The notes below the pieces were generated by a model that saw only the letters and a program-made list of their open reading frames with translations, was not told where the DNA came from and did not search any database. From assembly GCA_948567375.1 (NCBI GenBank), contig OX419760.1:14694001-14758000 (forward strand): 64,000 bases of DNA. The letters are read 5' to 3'. Positions within the stretch are counted from its first letter, which is position 1. Every line of letters starts with the position of its first letter. Below, piece by piece: positions 1 through 10,700 of the stretch. This DNA comes from Lunularia cruciata. Taxonomy: Eukaryota; Streptophyta; Marchantiopsida; Lunulariales; Lunulariaceae. The position numbers were made by a program, and so were the translations under genes.

Positions 1-516
1 GCATTTGCATGTTTCTTTCCTGGCCTATCCTCAATGGTGTAGTCATACTCAGATAAGAGTATCATCCACCTTGCTAGTCTCCCTTCAACATTAGGCTTGT
101 TGAAGATGTACGTCAAAGCCTTGTGATCCGTGACAATGGTGGCTTTCCCTCCAATCAAGTAGTGTCTAAACTTCTTGAGACCAAAGATCATTGCCAACCC
201 TTCTCTCTCTGTGACAGAGTAGTTCTTCTCTGCTGAAACCATCTGCCTACTAGCATAAGCTATTGGATGATCATGCCCATCTTGGTCTAATTGACTAAGA
301 GTGCATCCTATAGCTACATTAGAAGCATCAATGTAGAGGATGAAAGGCTTACTCCAATCAGGTTTAGCAAGAATTGGAGCTACAACAAGGGATTGCTTGA
401 GCTCCTCAAAAGCTTTGAGAGCCTCCTTGTCCTCCAAAATCATCATGTAATCTACACCCTTCTTCATGTAGATGGTCAATTCATAAGCTTTGTTGGAAAA
501 TGAGAAGATGAACCTC
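1..516 (-). pseudogene. R1a pol: RNase H segment (partial)
   Basis: The reverse strand encodes the RT connection and RNase H part of an R1 polyprotein. Recognisable peptides include KPDWSKPFILYIDASN (first catalytic Asp), SRQMVSAEKNYSVTEREGLA (Glu region) and VTDHKALTYIF. The frame differs from the upstream RT because of a ~17-bp deletion near 570-590; the equivalent site in R1c, near 54610-54625, has the extra bases. The segment runs off the left edge of the window within the linker to integrase. RNase H would remove the RNA strand of the RNA:DNA hybrid during reverse transcription. Confidence 0.85.
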
Positions 517-1809
517 CTATAGTATCCAACCATCCCCAAGAATTGGTGTAACTTTTTCAAGCTTGAAGGGAATGGAAGGTCTGAGAAGATCAACTGCTAT
601 TCCATCCTTGGAGATGATGTGCCCCAAAAGTAGACCTTCTTCACATCCAAAAATGCACTTCTCTGAGTTGAGTGATGCATTTGCCTCATCCAAGCATTGC
701 AAGACTTTGATTAGGTGCTCAAAGTGCTCCTCCTTGCTCCCATAGACACAAAAGTCATCAATAAAGTCTCTCACAAATTTCCCAATGAAAGGTTCAAATA
801 CCTTGTTCATGAACTGTTGGAATGTGGCTGGAGCATTGCAAAGCCCAAAAGGCATGACCTTGAAAGCGTGAGTTCCCCAAGGTGTGGTGAACATGGTGAG
901 TTGTTGATGCTCTGGTGCAATCTTGATTTGGTTGTATCCACTATAACCATCTCCAAAACTGTACCTCTCATGACCTGGAACCTCCTCCAAGATCTCATCA
1001 ATGAATGGCAATGGGTAGTAGTCCTTCTTGGTAAAAGCATTGAGCTTCTTGTAATCCACACATACCCGAAGCTTGCCATTCTTTTTCTTCACAATGACAA
1101 TTGGAGACACCCATTCTGAATTCTCCACCTCAAAGATAAATCCAGCCTCCTTGAGCTTATCAATCTCCTCCTTCACAACCAAAGATATTGGTGGGCTAAT
1201 GCGACATTTCTTTTGGCGGATTGGTCTTGCATGTGACTCCACCTCTATCTTGTGCTCCTCCAAGGTGACTTCCTTCAAATCCTTGTAACTAAAAGCAAAC
1301 ACATGGATGAACTTGCGGAAAATCTCCTCAAATCTCACCTTCTCCTCCTTGGTAACATTTGGACCATACTTGAGGGTAGATAACCTTCTCTCTACCTCCT
1401 CAAGTGTCAATGGTGATTTATCTGGGTCCTTCAAAACCTCTGGCTTAGGTGCAAAATTCAAAGCACACAAAGGATACACATCTGAATCAGATTCAGATTC
1501 ATCCTCCTTTGTGGAAGTCTCCTCCTCCATGCTTGTGTCCACACTTGAAGCTCCTTCTTCAGAATCTGATTCCCAATAATCAGAAGATGGGGTATTTGAA
1601 TGTGAAGTGTTGGTGGTGTTAGTCACAGGAACAGTGACTCTATGGTTTGATGGCCCAATCCTCAAGTACCCTTTGTGCCATCGATCAGTTGTGCGTGCTG
1701 CTCTCAACCATGGCCTCCCAAGAAGTAAGTCATAGCTTGAATCCTTCAAGACTTGGAAAGTCATGAGATTTTGAACTCCTATAACTGAAACTACCACCTT
1801 ATCCATCAC
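517..1809 (-). pseudogene. R1a pol: protease C-terminus and reverse transcriptase
   Basis: 430-codon open stretch. Residues 28-36 read LLLGRPWLR, the C-terminal motif of retroviral-type aspartic proteases. A ~90-residue acidic linker follows (Glu/Asp/Ser rich). RT begins around residue 195 with ESHARPIRQ and contains VRVCVDYKKLNAFTKKDYYPLP-type template-binding residues, MPFGLCNAPATFQ, and the catalytic box FIDD (Phe-Ile-Asp-Asp in place of the usual Tyr-x-Asp-Asp), followed by LLLGHIISKDGI. The last ~25 residues are out of frame after the small deletion described for RNase H. The matching ORF of R1c (54566-55282) shows the same residues, so these are family features. Broken upstream by stops between 1810 and 1900. 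Confidence 0.93.
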
Positions 1810-1899
1810 TCCTACTGGTCAAACTTGTTGCTTGTTTGCCATGCTCACCACAAATGTTGAAGGTCTTGAGGGTATCATACCCAACTTCTTCATCAACCT

Positions 1900-3435
1900 T
1901 TATGACATGGCATTCAATGCTGATCCTCCATCAACCAATGCATCCTTGATGTTGTGACCATTCACTCTCACATCAATCTTGGAGGCATATTTACAAGCCT
2001 CCCATGGTGCTGGCTTGGCATCCACCACCCCCATTGATATTGGAACTTTTGCCTTCTTCTTCTTCTTGCTCCTTGTAGAACTCAAACCACCTCTAAGCTC
2101 CTTTCTCAAGGTAGGGTTCAAAGTGATCAATTTGCCCACTGTGATGTTAGCCTTGTGACTACCAACATCCTCCAACACATTGTAGTTCCATTGTTGCTTT
2201 GAGATCAAGAAGTCCTCCATCCCTAACTTCTTCCTTGGAGTCTTTGTTGTTGATGGTGTTGAGGTGCGAGTGCTCCTAGTACACATAGGAGTATCCTTGC
2301 TTGAAGTAAATCCTTGAGAAGAGTGAACATCCTCTGCAAAACAAGCTCTCTTCTTCTCTTGTGCCAAAAGCTCCAAATTAAGACTCTTGGAGTTTGAGCA
2401 CTCTCCCTTCTCACACTTGCTCTCAACCACATCTATGGATGCTATCCCCTTACCTTTGTTGGGATTAGGAGCCACTTGGGTTTCACTACCTCCCTCTTTC
2501 CCTCTATTGGCTCCCTCATAACCCCTTCCTCCATGGTAAGTGGAATTTGGGCAATTCCTTTGGATATGGCCTCTTCCTCCACAACCAAAACAATTTCTAT
2601 CATTGAAATTTTTGGCTGGTTGGCCTCCTCTATATGGATAGTTTCCATAACTCCCAGGCCCTCTCCCTACATTCTGATCCACCTCTCTCTTCTCCCATAG
2701 TTGCACCACATTGATCTTGAGATCCGCAAGTTGTTCTGTGATAGTTTGAAGTGGATCTTTTGGTGGAGGTGCAAGAACTGGAGCAATTTCTACTTGTGGT
2801 GCAACCCTTGTCACCAAAGTATCAGAAGTTCCACCATACTTGTAGCCTTGAGGAGGATGCACAACCTTCTTCACCACCAAATCACTCTCATCCCCTTCCA
2901 AACTCTCCTCCATACGAATTGCAATCTTGATAGCTTCAACCTTGGAAGAAGGTTTCTCATATCTCACCTTGCTTCTAATTTGTGGTCTCAACCCTCCCAC
3001 AAAATTCTTGGTGAGCATGGCCCCTATGCCAATCATTGTAGTCACCACATCATCCCCACCTTTCCTCAACACTATGCGAAATCTGGACTCTAACTTTTCC
3101 ACTCTTTCCATATAGACTCTCACTTTCTCTCCATCTCCTTGCTTTAGAAATGTCACCTCACTCATCAATCTCTCATAACTCTCATCAGGAAGAAAGTTCT
3201 CAATGAGTGCTGAAGTCAAAGTCTCCCAAGACTCCTCTTCCCCATCTCTCCTCTCTCTCTTTTGGTATTCTGACTCATACCATGTAAGTGCTGCATCCTC
3301 AAAGAAATCTGGTAATAATGATGCCCACTCATTCTTCCTCCTCTCATTTTTTCCTATGCAAGCTCTCTTGAAGTCTCTCACAAAGGCCTCCACATCTTCT
3401 CCATCCTTGCCAAAGAAAACCGGAAGTTTCCCCAT
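1900..3435 (-). pseudogene. R1a gag with zinc knuckle and start of protease
   Basis: 511-codon ORF starting MGKLPVFFGKDGEDVEAFV. Residues ~10-190 look like a retrotransposon gag capsid domain (ALTWYES, FVGGLRPQIRSKV). A CCHC zinc knuckle of form CX2CX4HX4C lies near residue 282 (CFGCGGRGHIQRNC). A low-complexity basic/Ser-rich region follows. The ORF ends with DALVDGGSALNAMS, which matches the aspartic protease active-site loop with Asp-Gly-Gly in place of Asp-Ser/Thr-Gly. A TGA stop follows directly where R1c reads on, so gag and PR were probably one frame. Gag would package element RNA into virus-like particles in the cytoplasm. It is the best preserved gag in the window. Confidence 0.93.
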
Positions 3436-3667
3436 CCTAACCTCTCACTATCTTTCTTTTCTCTCAATTTTTTTCTCTTTTCTTTTCTCTCACTTTATAA
3501 CTAATAGAGTTTATACATGACCAACACCATTTGAGAGTAATCCACCCAAGGGAACACAAAAGGTTCAGGTTGCTCCAAGATTTCTATAGCAACATCAAAT
3601 CCTAGAGTGCATATTAATCGAACCCTCATGGATAGTTTATCCATAAGTTGAAAAATTATCTCCATCA

Positions 3668-4141
3668 CTAATCTTGAGAACTAGCTGATGAAGGTGGTAG
3701 TATTTCTGTAGATGTACTAAGACTCTCTCCAAGATCCTTCACCAAAGTCTCCAAAAGTGCTTTTACTCCACTACACTCATGTCCTTTTGGAAGTCCTTCT
3801 ACTCCACAAACCTCACACAACTCCTTGGTCTTAGATCTTCTCCCTCCTAATCTTGGTGAAGAAGGTCCAACATGCAAACCCAAGTTAAGTAAACCTCTCC
3901 TTTCCCTCAATCTCTTACTCTTAAAGGTCAATGGACATGAACTTGCCTTATGTTTCTTCTCTCCACACAAAAAGCACTAAGACTCACTCTTTCCTCCAAG
4001 TGGTGTAGGTTTTTGCATCCTCTCAACACTCTCTTCAAATTCTATTGTAAACTCTCTTTTCCTCAAATCCACCCCTACAATCACCTCAAACCCTTGGGGA
4101 ACCTTGCATAATCTCAATTTCCACTCTTGATGGCCCTCCAT
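3668..4141 (-). pseudogene. R1a extra ORF upstream of gag, CCHC-type
   Basis: Between the 5' LTR and gag the reverse strand has a frame starting ATG at 4141 (MEGHQEWKLRLCKVPQGF) and ending at 3668 (PPSSASSQD). One in-frame TAG lies just before a knuckle CFLCGEKKHKASSC (CX2CX4HX4C). A second cluster, CEVCGVEGLPKGHEC, lies ~50 residues later. The same ORF is recognisable in R1c (62384-61930) with independent damage, where the codon at the TAG position reads Lys. This argues that the frame was once coding. I do not recognise the protein. A nucleic-acid-binding accessory protein, or a first gag-like module, is an inference from the two zinc-binding clusters. Confidence 0.7.
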
Positions 4142-4977
4142 GTTCCCCAGATGAATCTAAACACTCAAACATGCTTTTTGTTGATCTCAAACTCCTCATG
4201 CATGAGATCTCCACTCTGCAGAATTGACCCTTCCTCACAATGTCACTCAAATCTCCCAACCAGTATGTTCCAGTCCTCTGAAATTCTGCACACTTGATAA
4301 CAACTCTAGGATATCTCTCCCTGCAAAATTTCAGATCTTTTCATTGAGCCATTTGGCCTAGACACCTTTCTATTCAGCACACAAATTTCAGATTTGGTCT
4401 CAAAACCACCCCCCTCACTTCAAAAACTCATAATTCCTTGCGCATGAACGATCTCTCTCTATTTTTTTGTGGCAGCAAGTAGGATACAATGCACTGAATT
4501 TTCTTGGAAATGTTCAAGACAATTCACTGAAAATTGAAGAAATGGCAGACTCTGTACAATTTTCCAAAGAGCATGCAATTGCGGGAGCACTTTACCCTAT
4601 CAACTTTCAAAAATTCTAGCCCAATGCGCATAGTAGCTCTCACAATAATTTCAAGTGTGCTAACTGAAAAATAACCCAAGCTATCATGTGTAGAAATTTC
4701 AAGTCCAGATCTCAAACTTGAGATTTTGCCCAAAATCACCTTAATCCCTAAAATCTGCAATCCACCTCATACAATCTCTCCAATTCCTCTCATGTGTACA
4801 AGATGTACAAAACCATCTCAAAGACATCATAATGAACTATAGGGTATACAAATGGATCTTAGTTCTCTAACATAAGTTCAGCCCTTTCCTCTCCTAATGT
4901 TCTCTCCAAGTGAGCTCTCCTAGCCTCCTTCTGCCTAATGTAGAATTGAACGCGGAACATTATCTTGCCTTCTAGAG
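4142..4977 (-). other. R1a untranslated leader
   Basis: 836 bases between the primer-binding site and the extra ORF. Only short frames are present, and the same sequence recurs at 62385-63206 in R1c with many substitutions. No gene is recognised. It would be the 5' leader of the genomic RNA, where packaging signals normally lie. Confidence 0.6.
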
Positions 4978-4997
4978 AGGTCCTGGCAACGGAACCA
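4978..4997 (-). promoter_or_regulatory. R1a primer-binding site (tRNA-Asp-like)
   Basis: Four bases inside the LTR end, the reverse strand reads TGGTTCCGTTGCCAGGACC. This resembles the complement of the plant tRNA-Asp(GTC) 3' end, TGGCGCCGTTGCCGGGGATC, with a few mismatches. The match to tRNA-Asp is from memory of that tRNA. Confidence 0.65.
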
Positions 4998-5001
4998 AAA
5001 A

Positions 5002-5691
5002 TGTGAGCCGGCCTGTCTCTCACTCAAGATGAACCTCTGATGGCTATTATGGTAGCGCACTATGGACTAAGAAGGCAAGGAACCCCAACTCCATCATACT
5101 CCTCCAAGGCTAACACTCCAAGACTCAAGACATTGCTCACTAGAGAACTCAATGAGAGAGAGATAGTTGCAAATGAAAGGATGATGAGTACCTCCTCACT
5201 CCTTGTTTATATACTTGTGAAATAGTTACGTACCAAAGTTACTAATTACCATAGTAACTCAAGTAACTAGACTAAAAGTCAAGTAAAGTCAAAAAGTAGA
5301 AAGGAATATCCATTCACATGGGCATATTCCCCTAAGCATGTGGTCTTATCTTGACCCAACCACTAAGTCAAGGATTCCTTCACATGGGCTATCCTTGGAC
5401 TAAAGAAGAATCCAAAACAAAAAGGCTTGCGGGCCCAAGAGTTCTCAACTCTTTCCTCAAAGCCAAAGACCTAGGAATAATACCAAGTCAACACACTAAA
5501 ATCCAAAATAGTGGTGCTCATCTTTTCTACTTCCTCTAAAGTAAAGTCCCCTCTATCTTAGCTATGACTAACTTTAGCTAACCATGACTAATATAGAACC
5601 ATCCTTTATCTCTATAAATAATATCTCTTAAGTACTTGTAATACCAAGCTAAATATCACAATACCACACACATGCACAAATGGGTGTTACA
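5002..5691 (-). repeat. R1a 5' LTR
   Basis: 690-bp LTR, reverse strand TGTAACACCC...GCCGGCTCACA, bounded by TG and CA. Near-identical sequence occurs at 63229-63903 (R1c), at 9897-10287 plus 26510-26814 (R1b), and truncated at 52433-52672. The A/T-rich stretch near 5610-5640 (ctctataaataatatc on the + strand) includes a TATA-like element on the reverse strand. Confidence 0.93.
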
Positions 5692-7236
5692 GAACAAAGA
5701 AAGATGGGAGGACATAAGAAGAACTCCGAATTCGCAATGAGAAATCATACAATTCGGCGGTTAGATGTGATCACAAGAATTGAGGTCTTGAGCAGGCTTT
5801 GGATCACATTCTTGGCATGGAACTAGAATGTTAGCTTTCCAGGCTTCATGATTGAGATCATCAAGAGTAAGTGTCTTGATGGCCCTAAGGAAGAGGAGAA
5901 GAGAGTTACCATTCAAAGAGAAGTTCATTCCAGACGGAAGGCAAAGTGGGGAGCAGGACCAAGTAAGGTAATAGAAGAGGAGGATGGAAGTTCAAGGAGC
6001 AAAGAATCCATTCTTATAAGGTGACAACGGCTTAGATGGTGAGTGTTGAGTGAGGAAGAGGTAAAGAAGGAGATAAGTCCGCAAGTCGAGGTAACTTTGA
6101 GTGAAGGAGTCGAGTACATGCAAGAAGTGGTGTGCACATTTTTAGTAAAGTTAGAGCATAGGAAGAAGGAGATGCAGTCAAAGTGTTCGGAGGTGAAGAC
6201 TGTGTTGCAAGTGTTAGCTTGATTAGAAGAAGAGAACTGGGAATTAAAGAAGAGTAAAATCCAAGGTGAGGAGGAAAAGGAAGTAGTACGAGTAGATGCA
6301 GTAGTATAGAATCAAGTGATTGAGAACTTGAGGAGAGAAGCAAGGGATAGGGAAGAACTAATAGAGCAGAATGTCATAGCGAGGGAAAGACAAGGAGCTG
6401 AGTATGAAATCTTGAAGTAGCAGTTTGCTGATTTGAGATTAGAAATTATCCATGCTATGGCGAGAGTAACAAAAAAAGAGCAAGAGCTCAATAGGGTGAT
6501 GGAGAGTGTAGAGGAGAAGAAGCAGTTGTGGCAAAGAGAGTTGATAGTGAGATACAGAGAGGAAGAAAGGTTGAGAGAGTTACTTTGCAATCAAGAGGAA
6601 AAGATTGTGCAAAAGGAGAAGGAGAAGAAAGCTATGAAAGCCAAGTTCAAAGCGGAATTGGCAATGAACAGAGAAGATTGGCTTGCAGATCAAGAACAAG
6701 AGAGGAAAACAAGATTGGAGTCATTGAAGGAGATTGTGATCAAGATGAATGCGATGCTAAGTACAGAGGCTAGCATGCGCATTGAAGAAACAAGACTGCA
6801 CAAGTTGAAGTTGTTGGTGTAGGAGACGAGGAGGAGAAATATGAAGGACAAAGACTTGAATGCCTTACTCATCAATCTAAGAACTAATGTAGATAGAAAT
6901 ATATTGGAGGTAGAAGAAAATATCACAATTAGATTAGACTTAGTAAAATTAGAGATAGATAAACTTTGGAAGGATATCAGAGCAAAACCCAAAGTAGATA
7001 ACAAAAGAGTGCAGATGTCTTTGGAGTTACCATTGGAGACATTGGAGAAGAGTGGGTTGGGAGATAAGGAGTTAGATAGATTATCCACTAGTGGAATTGC
7101 AGATCAGGAAAGAGAACTATTAGAATTGGCATAGGAATTAGGATTATGAAACCCAAGGATAGAGTAGTAGTGAGTGAAGTTAATTCAAGATTGGGTTTGA
7201 AAGCCGGGGAAGAAGTAGACATCGGATTGGATTAGT
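5692..7236 (+). pseudogene. R2 U3-encoded coiled-coil protein, remnant in LTR J
   Basis: Decayed copy of the R2 U3 ORF. Pieces in order: N-terminal domain (KNSEFAMRNHTIRRLDVIT), a deletion junction, a basic/acidic linker, then the long coiled coil. The coil is best seen from 6433 as a 129-codon frame rich in Glu, Lys and Arg with a strong heptad look (HAMARVTKKEQELNRVME). Next comes the tail (6841-7134: MKDKDLNALLINLRTNVDR, ETLEKSGLGDKELDRL), and the family ending EVDIGLD at ~7233. Several stops interrupt it. The same order of parts is seen in the other R2 LTRs. See 10701-13243 for the fuller description. Confidence 0.75.
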
Positions 7237-8021
7237 GACAAATTTGAGATCTAAAGAGGTAGATATGAAGAGGTGCATTGTCATTTTGGATCTGCAGGTT
7301 AGAAGAGTTGTTGGGAGTTGTTGGTATTTTTGTTAGAATAGTCGTTTGCTTCACTATTTGAGAGTGGCATTTGTAGTCTTATGTTGTTTAGTGCTCATAA
7401 TTTTTGAGAATAGATAAAGCAAAGTGCTGTGAAGAAGTGCTCGTCGCTTGAGCTTGATTCTGAGTATCAACTTTGTGTCTATGTTTGTGAGTGTGTGGAG
7501 AAATTTGAAGTGTAAGTAAGTGTGTCTATGGATATTGGATTCCGCAGCCTTGATCTTCATTTTGTGTGTTTGATCCTGAGTGAAGTGCAATCAAAGCAAT
7601 GCCTTGATAGACCTGAGAGGAATTGTAGTGTTGGTAGTATTCTGCATTTGTGAGTGTTGTGTGAAGTTGATGTGAAACAATTTTGATCAAGGAAGTTATG
7701 CCTTCAGTGGAGGGGTGGAACACAATTCTGAGGCAAAGTCATTTTGTAGTGAAGTGCCATTTTTGGGAGAGCTTGAATCATTACAATCAAGATTGTTTGG
7801 AAAGATTTGATGGAGTTGTGATTAAGAAGTGTTAATCTATGACGAGATTGCAAATCAATGCTTGTCACTCTCTTCTAGGTGTGGTTTATACCTGAGAGAT
7901 TAAAGATGCAACCAAGAAGAACTACATTGTGACATTTGACTTTATATTTGGACATTTTTGACCTGTATCTCTACAGGAACAAACTTTACTTACTCGATGA
8001 CCACAGAGCCGGGTTGTCACA
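5692..8021 (+). repeat. R2 LTR 'J' (5' part cut off, internal deletion)
   Basis: Forward-strand R2 LTR remnant ending GGGTTGTCACA at 8021. It is homologous to 10830-14029. Its first ~540 bases are missing on this side because R1a is inserted. About 850 bp are deleted internally near 5910, joining the N-terminal domain of the U3 ORF directly to its basic region. To the right it abuts R1b pol, so J is inserted in R1b; whether J is a solo LTR or the 3' LTR of a larger element cannot be seen. Confidence 0.88.
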
Positions 8022-8592
8022 TTATGCATTGACCATCTACATAAGAAGAGTGTAGATTATATGGTGATTTTAGAAGACAAGGAGGCTCTGAAAGCTTTTG
8101 AGGAGCTCAAGCAATCCCTTGTTGTAGCTCCAATTCTTGCTAAACCTGATTGGAGTAAGCCCTTCATCCTTTACACTGATGCTTCTAATGTAGCTATAGG
8201 ATGAACTGTTAGTCAATTAGACCAAGATTTGCATGATGATCGAATAGCTTATGCTAGTAGGCAGATGGCTTCAGTAAAGAAGATCTACTTTGTCATAGAG
8301 AGAGAAGGATTGGCAATGATCCTTGGTCTCAAGAAGTTTAGACACTACTTGATTGGAGGAAAAAGCCACCATTGTCACAGATCATTAGGCTTTGAAGTAC
8401 ATCTTCAACAAGCCTAATGTGGAAGGGAGATTAGCAAGGTGGATCATACTTTTGTCTGAGTATGACTACACCATTGAGGATAGACTAGGGAAGAAACATG
8501 CAAATGTAGATTTGTTATCTAGAGCCTATGATCATGATGGAGATGAACCAGTGGATGATTCCTTCCTAGATGAGGAGCTCATGAGAATCTAA
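8022..8592 (+). pseudogene. R1b pol: RNase H segment
   Basis: Starts mid-protein immediately after LTR J (LTIYIRRV region), then KPDWSKPFILYTDASN with the first RNase H Asp, SRQMASVKKIYFVIEREGLA, a frameshift near 8370, and KYIFNKPNVEGRLARWIILL plus SEYDYTIEDRLGKKHAN. In-frame stops and frameshifts show that it is dead. The same protein region is at 1-516 (R1a) and around 53930-54480 (R1c), both on the reverse strand. Confidence 0.85.
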
Positions 8593-9848
8593 ATCACTCA
8601 AGATGTTCCAATGGAGTACAAGGAGATTGTAGATTTTGTGACAAGAGGTAACTATCCATAAGGGATGCATGCTAGGGAGAAGAAGGCCCTTGTAGCAAGA
8701 TATAGACCTTACACAATGATGGAGGATATTCTTTTTCACCAAGGAGCAAGTGGTCTACTTCAAAGAGCAATGGGTAAGGAAGAGTCTATCCTACTCATAA
8801 AGGAGTTTCATGAAGGTTTAGTATGGGGAGGACACTTTGTGGGAAAGGTGACTGCTTTCAAGATTCTAGATGCAGATTACCATTGGGGAGGGATTTTCAA
8901 GGATTGTCTTGATTATTGAAAAATTTGTCATGTTTGTCAAGCTTTTGATAAAAATTCTACATCCACTCCACCACTTAGATCAATTCCACAGCTAGGTCCT
9001 CTCAATAGAACTCCGAGGAACAATTGGTACATTGTGGTAGTTACTGATTACCTTACCAAGTGGGTGAGGCTAGACTATTGAGGGACAAGAATGAAGATGA
9101 AGTTGGCAGATTTCTTTATGAATGCATTATCACTAGGTTTGGATGCCCTTTGGAGTTGGTTTTTGATAGAAGAGGAGAGTTTACAAGAAGCATCACTACA
9201 GTCATGCTACAACATTTCTCTAGCACACATAGATTAACTATATCCTATAAGCCAAATTCCAATGGCTTGGCAGAGAGAACCAATCAGACCTTGTGCATGA
9301 TGTTGGCCAAAGATGCAGAAATAGACAGGGCTAAACATCATTGGGACAAGAGGATTCATGCGGTTTTGTGGGAGTATTAGACAACCATGAAGACTTCCAC
9401 TGGATATTCTCCATTCCAATTGGTGTATGGTATTGAGTCTACCTTACCTATTCACTTTGATCTTCCTACCTTCCAAAGCATTCATAGGAGATTGAAGAAA
9501 GCCCAAGGAGGTGATGCAGAGAAGTCAGGGAAGGAACAACTCATGGAGTTGGAAGAGGCAAGAGCATTTTCTATGGTGCGAGTGGAGTAAACCCAGAGAA
9601 AACAAAAGGAGAGCTATGACAAGAAGCAAGGCAAGAAGAAGGTGTAGCCTTTCAAAGGAGGTGATTGGGTGATGTTGTTTGATTCTATTCGATTCAAGAG
9701 AGTACAAAAGAAGTTTTTGCCTAAGTACTTTGGACCTTTCATAGTGGAGAAGGTATGGGGAAATTACACCTATGATCTCAAGGAGTTGGGAAGAAGACAC
9801 TTTGATAGGATTAACCAATATAAGTTGAAGATGTATCATAGAAGGTAG
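8593..9848 (+). pseudogene. R1b pol: integrase
   Basis: HHCC zinc-binding domain with HEGLVWGGH (two His) and CHVCQ. A stop codon replaces the first Cys codon of the CX2C region (Tyr-stop-Lys-Ile-Cys). The catalytic core shows VVTDYLTKW (first Asp), LVFDRRGEF (second Asp) and SNGLAERTNQTL (Glu). About 30 bp are missing near 9000 compared with R1c. The C-terminal domain has KYFGPFIVEKV, a GPY/F-type motif, and ends YKLKMYHRR. No chromodomain follows. Integrase would insert the cDNA into chromosomal DNA in the nucleus. Inactive because of stops at 9378 and others. Confidence 0.9.
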
Positions 9849-9876
9849 AGAGACCTTCACTTTGAGGACAAAGTGA

Positions 9877-9896
9877 AAACTTAGTCCGGGGGTAAA
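9877..9896 (+). promoter_or_regulatory. R1b polypurine tract
   Basis: AACTTAGTCCGGGGGTAAA directly precedes the LTR start TGTAACACCC at 9897. It would prime plus-strand DNA synthesis. The same tract, with fewer Gs, precedes the R1c 3' LTR at 52673 (reverse strand). Confidence 0.7.
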
Positions 9897-10287
9897 TGTA
9901 ACACCCATTTGTGCATGTATGTGGTATTGTGATAATTAGCTTGGTATTACAAGTACTTGAGAGATGTTATTTATATAGAGATAAAGGATGGTTCTACATT
10001 AATCATGATTAGCTTAAGTTTTTCATAGCTAAGATAGAAGAGACCTTACTTTAGAGGAAGTGGAAAAGATGAGCACCACTATTTTGGATTCTAGTGTATT
10101 GACTTGGTATTATTCCTAGGTGTTTGGCTTTGAGGAGAGAGTTGAGAACTCTTGGGCCCATAAGCCTTTTTGTTTTGGATTCTTTTATAGTCTAATGATA
10201 GCCCATATGAAGGAATCCTTGACTTAGTGGTTGGGTCAAGATAAGATCACATGCTTAGTGGAATATGCCTATGTGGATGGATATTCT
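9897..10287 (+). repeat. R1b 3' LTR, left part
   Basis: First 391 bp of the R1b 3' LTR, starting TGTAACACCCATTTGTGCAT, broken by the insertion of R2a. The last five bases, ATTCT (10283-10287), form the left target-site duplication of R2a. Confidence 0.92.
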
Positions 10288-10400
10288 TGTGGGGCCTACA
10301 TTTTTTGTTTTTTTAAATGTAACAAAGAAGAAGTGTATAGAGAAGTCGGATTGTGCCTGTATGGCCAAAGAAGGCGAAGAAAAGAGTCTTGAGGATGAAA

Positions 10401-10422
10401 CCCAAAGTAAAGTGACTTTGGG
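10401..10422 (+). repeat. Inverted repeat in R2 U3
   Basis: CCCAAAGT-AAAGTG-ACTTTGGG is a perfect 8-bp inverted repeat with a 6-base centre. A related copy, CCCAAAGTAAAGTGTCTTTG, lies at 10464-10483. Both recur in the 3' LTR (22862 and 22929 areas) and in altered form in minus-strand R2 LTRs. It may be a protein-binding or hairpin element of the U3 promoter; the function is unknown. Confidence 0.5.
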
Positions 10423-10700
10423 TCATGAGGCGAAGTACTCGGAAATGCCTTGTCAGCATACAACCCAAAGTAAAGTGTCTTTGTATCGGGGGAGCTCAAC
10501 TCGAGGCAAAGACAGTCTAACAACCTTTCATCGGGGCAAGAAATCCAAGAAGCGATCGTTCAAAAACCAGCGGCCCATACATGCAAAGGTTGATTGACAA
10601 TGACAGGTGCATGCAAGAGGTGTGATTTCTTGGTAGAAACTCAAAGTGAAGAAAGACAAAGAAAGTGCAACTCTATAAAAATCAAACTTGCAACGACAAA

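Larger units (their letters stand above)
1..5691 (-). mobile_element. R1a: Ty3/gypsy retrotransposon, partial
   Basis: Reverse-strand LTR retrotransposon of family R1. Read right to left it has a 5' LTR (5691-5002), a primer-binding site, a leader, an extra CCHC ORF, gag, protease, reverse transcriptase and the start of RNase H. Integrase and the 3' LTR lie beyond the left edge of the window. The domain order PR-RT-RH identifies a retroelement pol, and the order seen in the sister copies (integrase last) places it in Ty3/gypsy. It appears to be inserted into the U3 part of R2 LTR J, which resumes at 5692. The other target-site duplication is outside the window. Several in-frame stops and a ~17-bp deletion make it non-autonomous. 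Confidence 0.93.
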
